Assembly: GCA_947594835.1 (NCBI GenBank)
Contig: CANQEH010000001.1
Span: forward strand, 1-64,000
Length of the DNA stretch: 64,000 bases
Source of the DNA: an uncultured Acetatifactor sp.
Lineage (GTDB): Bacteria > Bacillota > Clostridia > Lachnospirales > Lachnospiraceae
Direction of reading: 5' to 3'
The notes under the pieces were generated by a model that was not told the DNA's origin, did no database searches, and saw only the letters and a program-made list of their open reading frames with translations. Each line of letters opens with the position of its first letter. Position 1 is the first letter of the stretch. Shown here one piece after another: positions 22,971 to 31,830 of the stretch. Both the position numbers and the translations under genes were made by a program.

Positions 22971-24452
22971 ATGGGACGGTACGATCAGTCCAGGGCGCCG
23001 ATCTATGAGGCGCTGGAGGAATTTAAGCGAAACAGGGTAGTCCCCTTTGATGTGCCGGGGCATAAGCGGGGCCGGGGGAATCCCGAGCTTGTGAAGCTTC
23101 TGGGGCAGCAATGCGTCTCCATTGACGTCAATTCCATGAAGCCGTTGGACAATCTGTGCCACCCGGTCTCTGTGATACAGGAGGCGGAGGGCGCGGCGGC
23201 GGAGGCTTTCGGCGCGGCATATGCTTTTCTGATGGTGGGCGGGACGACCTCCTCCGTGCAGAGCATGGTTCTGAGCGTCTGCAAGAAGGGGGATAAGATC
23301 ATTCTCCCCCGCAACGTCCATCGGAGCGTGATCAACGCGCTTGTGGTAAACGGGGCAATCCCCATCTATGTCAACCCGGATATGGACAGCAGGCTGGGCA
23401 TTGCGCTGGGCATGAAGGTCTCCCAGGTGGAGAAGACCATACGGGAAAACCCGGATGCGGTGGCGGTTCTGGTCAACAATCCCACTTATTATGGGATCTG
23501 CTCCGATCTGAGGAGCATTGTGAAGCTGGCTCACAGAAGCGGCATGAAGGTGCTGGTGGACGAGGCCCACGGGACGCATTTTTATTTCGGGGACAAGATG
23601 CCGGTTTCTGCCATGGACGCCGGTGCGGATCTGGCCGCAGTCAGTATGCACAAATCCGGCGGCAGTCTCACCCAGAGCTCTTTTTTGCTGGTAGGGCCCG
23701 GGATGCAGCCCGGCTATGTGCGCCAGATCATCAATCTGACCCAGACCACCAGCGCGTCCTATCTGCTGCTGGCCAGCCTGGATATCTCCAGGCGGAACCT
23801 GGCCCTGCGGGGACGGCAGGAGTTTGCCAAGGTAGTGGCGCTGGCGGAGTATGCCAGAAGCGAGATCAACCAGATCGGCGGATATTACGCTTACACCTCC
23901 GAGCTGGTAAACGGCGACAGCATCTTTGATTTTGACAAGACAAAGCTGACGGTGAACACGCTGGGCATCGGCCTGGCGGGCATCGAAGTCTACGACATCC
24001 TGCGGGACGAGTACGATATCCAGATGGAGCTGGGGGACATCGCAAACGTGCTGGCTTACATTTCCATCGGGGACAGGGAGCGGGACACGGAGCGGCTGAT
24101 CAGCGCCCTGGTGGAGATCAAGCGCAAGTACAGCAGGGACAATACTGGGATGTTCACCCAGGAATATATCGAGCCCAAAGTGGCGGTGTCGCCCCAGTAT
24201 GCATTTTATGCCCAGAAGGAGTCCCTGCCGCTGCAGCAGACAAAAGGGCGCATCTGCAGTGAATTTGTCATGTGTTACCCGCCTGGGATCCCGATCCTGG
24301 CGCCGGGGGAGGAGATCACCGGGGCGATCTTAGAGTACATTGCCTACGCCAAAGAGAAAGGCTGCTCCATGACCGGGCCGGAGGATGCGAAGATCGAACG
24401 CCTCAACGTCCTAAAGGAAGAATGGGCAGGGCCGAAAGGGGAGCGGGACTGA
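22971..24452 (+). CDS. speA: Arginine decarboxylase, PLP fold I (Orn/Lys/Arg decarboxylase family)
   Basis: Converts arginine to agmatine (the likeliest substrate, given agmatine-using genes downstream). At 493 residues it is the short Bacillus SpeA/YaaO form without the N-terminal wing domain. Key segments are VPFDVPGHKRGRGNPEL, FLMVGGTTSSVQSMVLSV, LVDEAHGTHFYFG (Asp and His for PLP) and the cofactor lysine K228 in AAVSMHKSGGSLTQSS. The C-terminal domain ends with CYPPGIPILAPGEEIT. It follows speD after 114 bp and precedes speE. Lysine or ornithine cannot be excluded as substrate. Confidence 0.92.
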   Translation: MGRYDQSRAPIYEALEEFKRNRVVPFDVPGHKRGRGNPELVKLLGQQCVSIDVNSMKPLDNLCHPVSVIQEAEGAAAEAFGAAYAFLMVGGTTSSVQSMVLSVCKKGDKIILPRNVHRSVINALVVNGAIPIYVNPDMDSRLGIALGMKVSQVEKTIRENPDAVAVLVNNPTYYGICSDLRSIVKLAHRSGMKVLVDEAHGTHFYFGDKMPVSAMDAGADLAAVSMHKSGGSLTQSSFLLVGPGMQPGYVRQIINLTQTTSASYLLLASLDISRRNLALRGRQEFAKVVALAEYARSEINQIGGYYAYTSELVNGDSIFDFDKTKLTVNTLGIGLAGIEVYDILRDEYDIQMELGDIANVLAYISIGDRERDTERLISALVEIKRKYSRDNTGMFTQEYIEPKVAVSPQYAFYAQKESLPLQQTKGRICSEFVMCYPPGIPILAPGEEITGAILEYIAYAKEKGCSMTGPEDAKIERLNVLKEEWAGPKGERD

Positions 24453-24524
24453 GGGAGACGCCCGGAAGGGACGGGCGGCTGATAGAGGAAGGCAAAGCTG
24501 TCAGAATGGAAAGGAGGGATGCGT

Positions 24525-25385
24525 ATGGAACTGTGGTTTTCGGAGCCCCACACGCCGGATGTAAAACTGTCTATCAGGGTGGATAAGCAGCTCTACAGCG
24601 GCGAGAGCGAATTTCAGAGGATCGACGTATTTGAATCCCCGGAATTTGGCCGCATTTTGGTTCTGGACGGCTATGTGATGCTGACAGAGAAAGACGAGTT
24701 TATCTACCATGAAATGATTGTTCATGTGCCCATGGCGGTACACCCTATGGTGAAACGGGTGCTGGTCATCGGCGCCGGGGACGGGGGCGCTGTCCGGGAG
24801 CTGACCAGATACCCGGAGATCGAACACATCGATCTGGTGGAGATTGACGAGCAGGTCATCCAGGTGAGCATGGACTACCTGCCCAGGGTCTCCTGCAGGC
24901 TGACGGATCCCAGGGTGTCCATCCATTATGAGGACGGGCTGAAATTCGTGCGCTCCAGAGAGGACGAGTACGACCTGATCATTGTGGACTCCACGGATCC
25001 CTTCGGGCCGGGGGAAGGGCTGTTTACCAAGGAGTTTTACGGGAACTGCTATAAGGCGCTGAGACAGGACGGCATCATGGTCAACCAGCATGAGAGTCCC
25101 TTTTATGAAGCGGACGCCACGGCCTGTATGAGGGCCCACAAGCGGATCGTGGAGAGCTTTCCGATCAGCCGGGTCTATCAGGCCCACATTCCCACCTACC
25201 CTTCCGGTCACTGGCTGTTTGGCTTTGCGTCAAAAAGCTATCACCCCATCCATGATATGGACGCGGAGCGCTGGCTGAAACGGGGGATCGAGACAAAATA
25301 TTATACGCCAAAGCTGCACAAGGGCTCCTTCTGTCTGCCGGCGTATGTAGAAAAACTGCTGCGGAAGGTGGAGGTGCGCGGCTAA
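24525..25385 (+). CDS. speE: Spermidine synthase
   Basis: Transfers the aminopropyl group from decarboxylated SAM to putrescine. The 286-residue protein has the small N-terminal beta domain (LWFSEPHTPDVKLSIRV, FGRILVLDGYVMLTEKDEF) and the Rossmann-like domain with VLVIGAGDGGAVRELTRY, HIDLVEIDEQVI, YDLIIVDSTDPFGPGE (catalytic Asp region) and TYPSGHWLFGFAS. ATG 24525 has AAGGAGGG at the right distance; the ATG at 24519 is too close to it. The gene lies between speA and an HD-like orphan. Confidence 0.95.
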   Translation: MELWFSEPHTPDVKLSIRVDKQLYSGESEFQRIDVFESPEFGRILVLDGYVMLTEKDEFIYHEMIVHVPMAVHPMVKRVLVIGAGDGGAVRELTRYPEIEHIDLVEIDEQVIQVSMDYLPRVSCRLTDPRVSIHYEDGLKFVRSREDEYDLIIVDSTDPFGPGEGLFTKEFYGNCYKALRQDGIMVNQHESPFYEADATACMRAHKRIVESFPISRVYQAHIPTYPSGHWLFGFASKSYHPIHDMDAERWLKRGIETKYYTPKLHKGSFCLPAYVEKLLRKVEVRG

Positions 25386-25412
25386 AGCGCCGCGGCTGGA
25401 AAGGTGAAATGC

Positions 25413-26954
25413 ATGAGAGAGATCATCAATGAAAGAACGGTGATGCAGTTTTTTATCGAGCAGGCCAGGGAGGACAGGATCGTTTTCTTAAAAGGCCATG
25501 AAACGCAGAAAGAAAAGATCTGCGGGCTGGTGCAGGAGCTGATGGACGCAGACACCATGAACCAGAAGATCCGGGTGGCCTGCCAGCTCTGGAAGCTGTT
25601 GTTTGCGGCGTCCATGTCCTACGTCTCGCCAGAGAGACAGGGCTACGACAAGATCTTTCAATATTATGACGCCTATGTGGAATTTGAGGAACTGATCTTT
25701 GCCTCGGATTCCTTTTACCGCGACCATACCCTGCACAGTATCTGGGTGTATTTTTTGGGAGAATATGTGCACCGCAGCGAGGAATTCCAGCCCCTGTTTG
25801 AGGATGAGAGACAGGAACTGCGGTCGTATGACGTAGTCTTGAAAGCTTTTGAGACCATAGGCGTGGAAAAGAAAGATCTGGAGCTCTGCCAAATGGCCGT
25901 TCAGATCCTAAAGGATTTCAGGGACTATCAGGAGGCGACCAGATGTGTTGCAGCCCTGGCTCATGACCTGGGGTACCCGCTGAAAAAGATTGAAAAGATC
26001 AACAAGAGTATGCAAAAGGTGCTGCCTTTTTTTGCGGTACACAGTGCAAGCGTGTTTTCCTTTGAATACTCCAGCATACAGAAGAACTTTGTGGATCAGT
26101 TTCTGGACTTTATCAGCAGGAGAATAAACTTGTCCATAACAATCGAAGCCGAAGATACAGCCGCCGTAAGCGATATCATGAACAGGATCTTCATTTATAA
26201 GGGGAAAGGGGAAATGATCGGCGTGAATGAGGACGCGGTGGCAGCCCTGTCGGAGGCAGAAAAAGAGATGCTGCTGGAGAGTATTTCTTTTGGATGGAAT
26301 TTCAAGGAAATGATTTCCGCAAGATTTGCCAGTAGCAATGACTTTGAAGAATACCAGCACGGTATCATGAGCGCCTTTCTGCTCCAGAAAAATCTCTCCG
26401 CGTTCCAGAGGATCAGCTATAGCGTCAGAGACGGAGGCTTTTACAACGGAGATATGGACACTGCCCAGCTGCTGGCGCTGCATGAGATTCTGCACTCCAT
26501 GGCCGCCCACACCGACAAGCTGTTCCGGATTACGTCGATCGACAGTGCAAATTATCTGACCTTTATCGACGAGTTGGAAGAATTTTCGCGGATATCCAGG
26601 GCCAGCCAGAACCGGGAATATGTCAAGGAATTCTGCGATACCAGGCTGTACATGGAGGACGGCTGGCTGAACATCGAATTTACCTTCAGCAATACCAGCC
26701 TGGACAACTTAGATCCAGAGATATCCTTCCGGGGGAGATGCAAGCGTTTCCTGACCCTGTTCGACGTCCGGCAGTTGTCCCCGAATTTGAAGATCCGGGT
26801 GTCCTGTATCGGGAAGCTGCCCACGGATCAAAATACTTATACGCTGGAGATTGCCAGGAAATACGCGGACATCCGCATCAACGGGGAATCGGTGGACATC
26901 CCCGCGTATTTAAAATCCCGGCAGTTTTCCACCAGAGAAGAATACGCAGAGTAA
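25413..26954 (+). CDS. HD-like domain protein of unknown function in the polyamine operon
   Basis: I do not recognise a named family. The 513-residue protein has, at residues 102-190, the signs of a metal-dependent HD phosphohydrolase fold: FYRDHTLHSIWVYFLGEYV (histidines 105 and 108) and, 75 residues on, CVAALAHDLGYPLKKI with the HD pair (184-185). The remaining 300 residues are mostly helical, with one beta-rich end (LNIEFTFSNTSLDN and onward). There is no signal peptide. It lies 27 bp after speE and 55 bp before the carboxynorspermidine synthase gene, so it is co-transcribed with polyamine enzymes. ATG 25413 follows AAAGGTG; GTG 25404 is an alternative. Family assignment rests on the motif alone. 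Confidence 0.6.
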   Translation: MREIINERTVMQFFIEQAREDRIVFLKGHETQKEKICGLVQELMDADTMNQKIRVACQLWKLLFAASMSYVSPERQGYDKIFQYYDAYVEFEELIFASDSFYRDHTLHSIWVYFLGEYVHRSEEFQPLFEDERQELRSYDVVLKAFETIGVEKKDLELCQMAVQILKDFRDYQEATRCVAALAHDLGYPLKKIEKINKSMQKVLPFFAVHSASVFSFEYSSIQKNFVDQFLDFISRRINLSITIEAEDTAAVSDIMNRIFIYKGKGEMIGVNEDAVAALSEAEKEMLLESISFGWNFKEMISARFASSNDFEEYQHGIMSAFLLQKNLSAFQRISYSVRDGGFYNGDMDTAQLLALHEILHSMAAHTDKLFRITSIDSANYLTFIDELEEFSRISRASQNREYVKEFCDTRLYMEDGWLNIEFTFSNTSLDNLDPEISFRGRCKRFLTLFDVRQLSPNLKIRVSCIGKLPTDQNTYTLEIARKYADIRINGESVDIPAYLKSRQFSTREEYAE

Positions 26955-27009
26955 CGGCAAACGGCCCGCAGCGCAGACGGCGACTGCGGGAAACAGCAGG
27001 AGGAGAGAA

Positions 27010-28278
27010 ATGGGAAAGATATTGATCATTGGATGCGGAGGCGTGGCTTCCGTAGCCATTCAGAAGTGTGCGGGGAAGGCGGACGTCTTTTCGGAAATCT
27101 GCATTGCCAGCCGCACGGTGGCAAAGTGCGACGCCTTAAAGGAAAAGCTTGCGGGGAAGACAAAGGCCAGAATCACCACCGCGCAGGTGGATGCAGACAG
27201 CGTGGAGGAGCTTACGGCGCTGATCCGGCGGGAAAACCCGGCGGCAGTGTTGAATCTGGCGCTGCCCTATCAGGATCTGACGATTATGGACGCCTGCCTG
27301 GCCTGCGGCGTGGACTATATCGACACCGCAAACTACGAGGCGGAGGATACAGAGGACCCTGCCTGGCGGGCGATCTATGAAAAGCGCTGCAGGGAGAAGG
27401 GCTTTACCGCTTATTTTGACTATTCCTGGCAGTGGGCTTACAAGGAGCGGTTTGAAAAGGCGGGCATCACGGCGCTTTTGGGCAGCGGCTTCGACCCCGG
27501 CGTGACCAGCGTTTTTTCCGCCTATGCCTTAAAACACTATTTTGACGAGATCCACACCATCGACATCCTGGACTGCAACGGAGGAGACCACGGCTATCCC
27601 TTCGCCACCAACTTTAATCCCGAGATCAACCTGCGGGAAGTGTCCGCCAACGGCTCCTATTGGGAGGACGGCCGCTGGGTGGAGACAGAGCCCATGGAGA
27701 TCAAGAGAGAGTATGATTTTGCCCAGGTGGGAAAGAAGGATATGTATCTGCTGCACCATGAGGAGATCGAGTCCCTGGCAAAAAATATCCCGGGCGTCAG
27801 GAGGATCCGTTTCTTCATGACCTTCGGGCAGAGCTATCTGACCCATATGAAATGCCTGGAGAATGTGGGGATGCTGCGGACGGATCCGGTGCAGTTCCAG
27901 GGCCAGGAGATCGTGCCCATCCAGTTTTTGAAGGCGCTGCTGCCGGATCCCGCTTCCCTCGGCCCCCGCACGGTGGGAAAGACCAATATCGGCTGCATTT
28001 TTACCGGCGTGAAGGATGGGAAGGAAAAGTCTATTTATATCTACAATGTCTGCGACCATCAGGAGTGTTACAGGGAGCTTGGCTCCCAGGCCATCTCCTA
28101 TACCACGGGCGTGCCCGCCATGATCGGCGCCATGCTGGTGATGGACGGCACCTGGAAAAAGCCTGGCGTGTTCAATCTGGAGGAGTTTGATCCGGATCCC
28201 TTCATGGAGGCATTGAACACTTACGGCCTGCCCTGGGTGGTGGAGGAAAATCCTGTGCCGGTGGATGGAGACAAGTAA
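27010..28278 (+). CDS. Carboxynorspermidine/carboxyspermidine synthase (saccharopine dehydrogenase family)
   Basis: Joins putrescine (or diaminopropane) to aspartate semialdehyde with NADPH, giving carboxyspermidine. The 422-residue protein starts with the Rossmann loop ILIIGCGGVASVAIQKCAG and has VLNLALPYQDLTIMDACLA, GVDYIDTANYE, ALLGSGFDPGVTSVFSAYAL and the CNGGDHGYPFATNFNPEINLRE segment typical of this branch of Lys1/Lys9-like enzymes. The decarboxylase that completes the route (nspC) lies 1.2 kb downstream beyond larE, which supports the call over true saccharopine dehydrogenase. It ends the speD operon at a terminator. Confidence 0.9.
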   Translation: MGKILIIGCGGVASVAIQKCAGKADVFSEICIASRTVAKCDALKEKLAGKTKARITTAQVDADSVEELTALIRRENPAAVLNLALPYQDLTIMDACLACGVDYIDTANYEAEDTEDPAWRAIYEKRCREKGFTAYFDYSWQWAYKERFEKAGITALLGSGFDPGVTSVFSAYALKHYFDEIHTIDILDCNGGDHGYPFATNFNPEINLREVSANGSYWEDGRWVETEPMEIKREYDFAQVGKKDMYLLHHEEIESLAKNIPGVRRIRFFMTFGQSYLTHMKCLENVGMLRTDPVQFQGQEIVPIQFLKALLPDPASLGPRTVGKTNIGCIFTGVKDGKEKSIYIYNVCDHQECYRELGSQAISYTTGVPAMIGAMLVMDGTWKKPGVFNLEEFDPDPFMEALNTYGLPWVVEENPVPVDGDK

Positions 28279-28323
28279 ACGGCGGCCGGCAGGGTATCAG
28301 TTACCCTCCCGAAACGGAATAGA

Positions 28324-28359
28324 AGACCCCGACAGCGCCTGCTGTTGGGGTCTTTCTTT
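28324..28359 (+). terminator. Terminator of the speD-CASDH operon
   Basis: AGACCCC (28324-28330) and ACAGC pair with GCTGT and GGGGTCT (28347-28353), followed by TTCTTT. It sits 45 bases after the synthase stop. Confidence 0.85.
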
Positions 28360-28460
28360 GTGTATTGATGACAACTATGTCATTTTTGCCCGACGCCGCT
28401 ATGCCGCCCAGACGCCGCGTTTCATTGGAACAGACTGGGAGGCTGTTTCGGCAGGAAAAA

Positions 28461-29270
28461 TTACTTGAGGACTTCGTTCATGCTGCCTGTCCGATAGCCG
28501 CCAAGATCCATGGTCACATAGGAGAACCCGAGCTCCCGAAGCGTGCGGTATACCGTCTCCCGGACGTCCTCCGCAAGCAGCCTGGCAAACTCTTCGGGCA
28601 GGATCTCGATGCGGGCAATGCTGCCGTGGATCCGGACGCGCACCTGATGAAAGCCAAGATCCAGAAGAAGCTGTTCCGCCTGATCCACCATGCCAAGCTT
28701 TTCTTCGCTGATGGTCTCTCCGTACACAAAACGGGAGGAAAGGCAGGCGAAGGACTGCTTATCCCAGGTGGGAAGTCCCAATTCTTTGGAAAGCTGGCGG
28801 ATCTCCGCCTTGGTGAACTGCAAAGCCCGGAGGGGGCTTTTTACGCCAAGCTCCTCCACTGCCACAAGCCCGGGGCGGTAGTCCCCGTTGTCGTCCAGGT
28901 TAGACCCTTCTGCGATATAGGCGATTCCCTTTTCCTTTGCAACCTCCTGGATTTTCTCGAACAGTTCGCGTTTACACAGGTAGCAGCGGTTTTTGGGGTT
29001 TTGACGGAAGCCCTCGATGTCAAGCTCCTCCGATTCGATCACGATCTGTTCAATCTGTTCCCTTTCACAAAAGCCAATGGCTTCTTTTAACTCCCTCTGG
29101 GGAAAGGAACAGGACTTGGCGGTCACCGCAATCGCCTGATCCCCCAGGGTATCGTGGGCGACCTTTAACAAAAAAGTAGAATCCACGCCGGACGAAAAAG
29201 CGACTGCAACGCTTCCCAGCTCTCTCAGATATGCCTCCAGTCCATGGAGTCTTTCGTGCAATACATCCAT
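28461..29270 (-). CDS. larE: LarE family ATP-dependent sulfur transferase
   Basis: LarE builds the nickel-pincer nucleotide cofactor by thiolating a pyridinium precursor. The 269-residue protein has the PP-loop AVAFSSGVDSTFLLKVA. It also has CYLCKRELF (C96, C99) and FACLSSRF (C176). C176 corresponds to the sacrificial cysteine of the Lactobacillus enzyme. The additional CxxC is seen in LarE forms reported to hold a 4Fe-4S cluster and avoid self-sacrifice, so this is probably of that type (inference). No larB, larC or lactate racemase gene is in the window. It interrupts the polyamine genes on the opposite strand. ATG 29270 has AGGAGG nine bases upstream; the ATG at 29279 abuts that site. Confidence 0.88.
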   Translation of the reverse strand: MDVLHERLHGLEAYLRELGSVAVAFSSGVDSTFLLKVAHDTLGDQAIAVTAKSCSFPQRELKEAIGFCEREQIEQIVIESEELDIEGFRQNPKNRCYLCKRELFEKIQEVAKEKGIAYIAEGSNLDDNGDYRPGLVAVEELGVKSPLRALQFTKAEIRQLSKELGLPTWDKQSFACLSSRFVYGETISEEKLGMVDQAEQLLLDLGFHQVRVRIHGSIARIEILPEEFARLLAEDVRETVYRTLRELGFSYVTMDLGGYRTGSMNEVLK

Positions 29271-29384
29271 TCTCTCCATCCTCCTCTATCGCCCGCGGCG
29301 ATGCGCCGGGGCCGTGCCCGCCGGGCGTTTGGTTTCGTATCATCATACCATATTTTTTCAAAGGCCACAAGGCGCGAATGTGTA

Positions 29385-29413
29385 TTGTAACCCTCTTTTT
29401 GTTATGCTATACT
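29385..29413 (+). promoter_or_regulatory. Promoter of the nspC-aguA-aguB operon
   Basis: TTGTAA (29385-29390), 17 bases, TATACT (29408-29413), with an extended TGC before the -10 box. It lies in the gap between larE and nspC, which point apart. Confidence 0.7.
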
Positions 29414-29488
29414 TTTTTACAGGGCGCAAGGCCCGGGGATGTTTGACGTGACGGAAACTGCCGCTTCTGCGGCGGAATGAGAGGCGCT

Positions 29489-30667
29489 ATGGAATCTGCG
29501 AAACTGCCTTCCCCCTGCTATGTGGTGGACGAGGCGCTGATAGAAAAAAACCTTGACATTCTGGCCGGGGTCATGGAGCGGACAGGGGCCAGAATCCTCC
29601 TGGCCCAGAAGGCCTTTTCCCTGTACGCCCTGTACCCCGAAATCGGGATGCGCCTGTCCGGGGCCACGGCCAGCGGCCTGTTTGAGGCAAGGCTGGGGTA
29701 TGAGGAGATGGCAAAGCCCCTGGCGGCAGAAGGGAAAACCTGCGAGAACCATGTGTTTTCCCCCGCGTTTCAGGAGGAAGAGTTTGAACAGCTTCTGGGA
29801 TTTGTGGATCATATCGTGTTCAATTCCTGGCGGCAGGTGGAAAAGTTCGGCCCCCGGGCAAAGGCGGCGGGAAAGAGCGTCGGCCTGCGGGTAAACCCCG
29901 AGTGTTCCACACAGGAGGGCCATGCCATCTATGACCCCTGCGGGCCGGGATCCCGCCTGGGCGTGACGTGCTCCTGTTTTGAGGCGGCAGAAAAAGGCGA
30001 AAAGGGAGCGGAGTTGCTTGCCATGCTGGACGGCCTGCATTTTCATACCCTCTGCGAGCAGGATTCCGACGATCTGGAAAGGACGCTGGACGCCGTAGAG
30101 GAAAAGTTTGGGAAGTATCTCTCCGGCATGAAATGGATCAACTTTGGAGGGGGACACCACATCACACGGCCCGGTTACGACATCCCCCGGCTGGAGCGCT
30201 GCATCAGGAAGATGCAAAAGACTTACGGCGTGACGGTGTATCTGGAGCCGGGGGAAGCGGTGGCGCTAAACGCCGGTTTTCTTGTGTGCACCGTGCTGGA
30301 GACGATGAAAAACGGGGTGGATATCGCCATCCTGGACACTTCCGCCGCCTGCCATATGCCGGACGTGCTGGAGATGCCGTACCGGCCGCCTCTAAGGGGC
30401 AGCGGGCAGCCGGGAGAGAAGGCTTATACATACCGCCTGGGCGGGCCCACCTGTCTGGCGGGGGACGTCATCGGGGATTATTCCTTCGACGCTCCCTTAA
30501 AAGAAGGGGATCGGCTGGTATTCGAGGATATGGCCATCTATTCCATGGTGAAAAACAATACCTTTAACGGGATGCCCCTGCCGGCCATCGCCCTGCGGCA
30601 AAAGGACGGTCAGTGCAGGATTTTGAGGCAGTTCGGCTATGAGGATTTCAAAACGCGGCTTTCCTGA
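29489..30667 (+). CDS. nspC: Carboxynorspermidine/carboxyspermidine decarboxylase
   Basis: Removes CO2 from carboxyspermidine to give spermidine. The 392-residue protein is an alanine-racemase-fold PLP enzyme: cofactor lysine in ARILLAQKAFSLYALYP, then GLRVNPECSTQEGHAIYDPC and GSRLGV, LHFHTLCEQ (ring-stacking His), FGGGHHITRPGYD (phosphate loop), and the C-terminal active-site cysteine in GPTCLAGDVIGDY. These match CANSDC closely and differ from diaminopimelate decarboxylase. ATG 29489 is preceded by GAGAGG; an ATG at 29477 lacks a ribosome site. aguA follows 56 bp downstream. Confidence 0.93.
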   Translation: MESAKLPSPCYVVDEALIEKNLDILAGVMERTGARILLAQKAFSLYALYPEIGMRLSGATASGLFEARLGYEEMAKPLAAEGKTCENHVFSPAFQEEEFEQLLGFVDHIVFNSWRQVEKFGPRAKAAGKSVGLRVNPECSTQEGHAIYDPCGPGSRLGVTCSCFEAAEKGEKGAELLAMLDGLHFHTLCEQDSDDLERTLDAVEEKFGKYLSGMKWINFGGGHHITRPGYDIPRLERCIRKMQKTYGVTVYLEPGEAVALNAGFLVCTVLETMKNGVDIAILDTSAACHMPDVLEMPYRPPLRGSGQPGEKAYTYRLGGPTCLAGDVIGDYSFDAPLKEGDRLVFEDMAIYSMVKNNTFNGMPLPAIALRQKDGQCRILRQFGYEDFKTRLS

Positions 30668-30723
30668 GGGAGGGCGCAAAAAGCGGAATTTATGCCTGCG
30701 GCAGCGGCGAAAGGAGAGACTTT

Positions 30724-31815
30724 ATGAGACGGATCACGGAGAGCACACCCGCCGCCGACGGTTTTCGGATGCCGGGAGAATTTGAACCCCACAGGGGATG
30801 TATCATGATTTTCCCGGAGCGGGCGGATTCCTGGCAGTACGGCGGCTATGCGGCCCGGAAGGCCTTTGTGCAGGTGGCGGAGGCCATTGCCCGCTCAGAG
30901 AAAGTGACGGTGTGCGCCAGCGACGCCCAATATGACAATGCAAGGGCTATGCTGCCGCCCTGGATCCGGGTGGTGGAGATGTCCAGCAATGACGCCTGGG
31001 CCAGGGATTATGCCCCTACCTTTGTGAAAAATGAAGAGGGGGAAGTCCGGGGCGTCGACTGGGGCTTCAACGCCTGGGGCGGCCTGCAGGACGGGCTGTA
31101 TTTTCCCTGGGATAAGGACAATCGGATGGCCAGGAAACTCTGCGATCTGTTGGACGTGGATGTGTACGACAAGCGGGATTTTATTTTAGAGGGCGGCTCG
31201 ATCCATGTGGACGGGGAGGGCACCTGTATGGTCACGGAGGCCTGTCTGCTCAGCGAGGGAAGAAACCCGGAGCTTACCAGGGAACAGATCGAGGCGGTAC
31301 TTTGCGCATATTTAAATGTTTCCAAGATTCTCTGGCTCCCCTGTGGAATCTATCAGGACGAGACCAACGAGCACGTGGATAACATCTGCGCCTTTGTGAA
31401 GCCTGGGGAAGTGGTATTGGCCTGGACGGAAGACAGGGACGACGTGCAGTACGAAATGTCAAAGGCCTGCCTTTCCTATCTGGAAAAGGCGGTGGACGCG
31501 AAGGGCAGGAGGATAAAAGTCCACAAGCTGCCGCTGCCAAAGCCGGTGACCGTGACGGCAGAGGAATGTGCGGGGCTGGACGCCTGCTGGGATGCGCCTA
31601 CCCGCACCCCGGGGGAGAGGCTGGCGGCTTCCTATGTGAACTTTTATATTTCCAACGAAAATATTGTGATGCCCGGCTTTGGAGATCCGGCGGATGAGCA
31701 GGCGAAGGAAATCCTGCAGGCGCTGTTTCCTGAGCGGGAGGTGGTTCAGATCTATGCCCGGGACATTTTGATCGGCGGGGGGAATATCCACTGCATTACC
31801 CAGCAGGTGATTTAG
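30724..31815 (+). CDS. aguA: Agmatine deiminase
   Basis: Hydrolyses agmatine to N-carbamoylputrescine and ammonia. The 363-residue protein is a pentein-fold enzyme with the family opening DGFRMPGEFEPHRGCIMIFP, SSNDAWARDYAPTFV (substrate Asp), DFILEGGSIHVDGEGTC, NEHVDNICAF (catalytic His) and the nucleophile C357 in IGGGNIHCITQQ near the end. Length and cysteine position fit AguA. It uses the product of the upstream speA gene and lies 15 bp before aguB. Confidence 0.97.
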   Translation: MRRITESTPAADGFRMPGEFEPHRGCIMIFPERADSWQYGGYAARKAFVQVAEAIARSEKVTVCASDAQYDNARAMLPPWIRVVEMSSNDAWARDYAPTFVKNEEGEVRGVDWGFNAWGGLQDGLYFPWDKDNRMARKLCDLLDVDVYDKRDFILEGGSIHVDGEGTCMVTEACLLSEGRNPELTREQIEAVLCAYLNVSKILWLPCGIYQDETNEHVDNICAFVKPGEVVLAWTEDRDDVQYEMSKACLSYLEKAVDAKGRRIKVHKLPLPKPVTVTAEECAGLDACWDAPTRTPGERLAASYVNFYISNENIVMPGFGDPADEQAKEILQALFPEREVVQIYARDILIGGGNIHCITQQVI

Positions 31816-31830
31816 AAGGAGAGGACGTCT

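Noticed and set aside
27010..28278. Saccharopine dehydrogenase of lysine metabolism
   Set aside because: The presence of nspC and the other polyamine genes and the CNGGDHGYPF segment point to carboxynorspermidine synthase.
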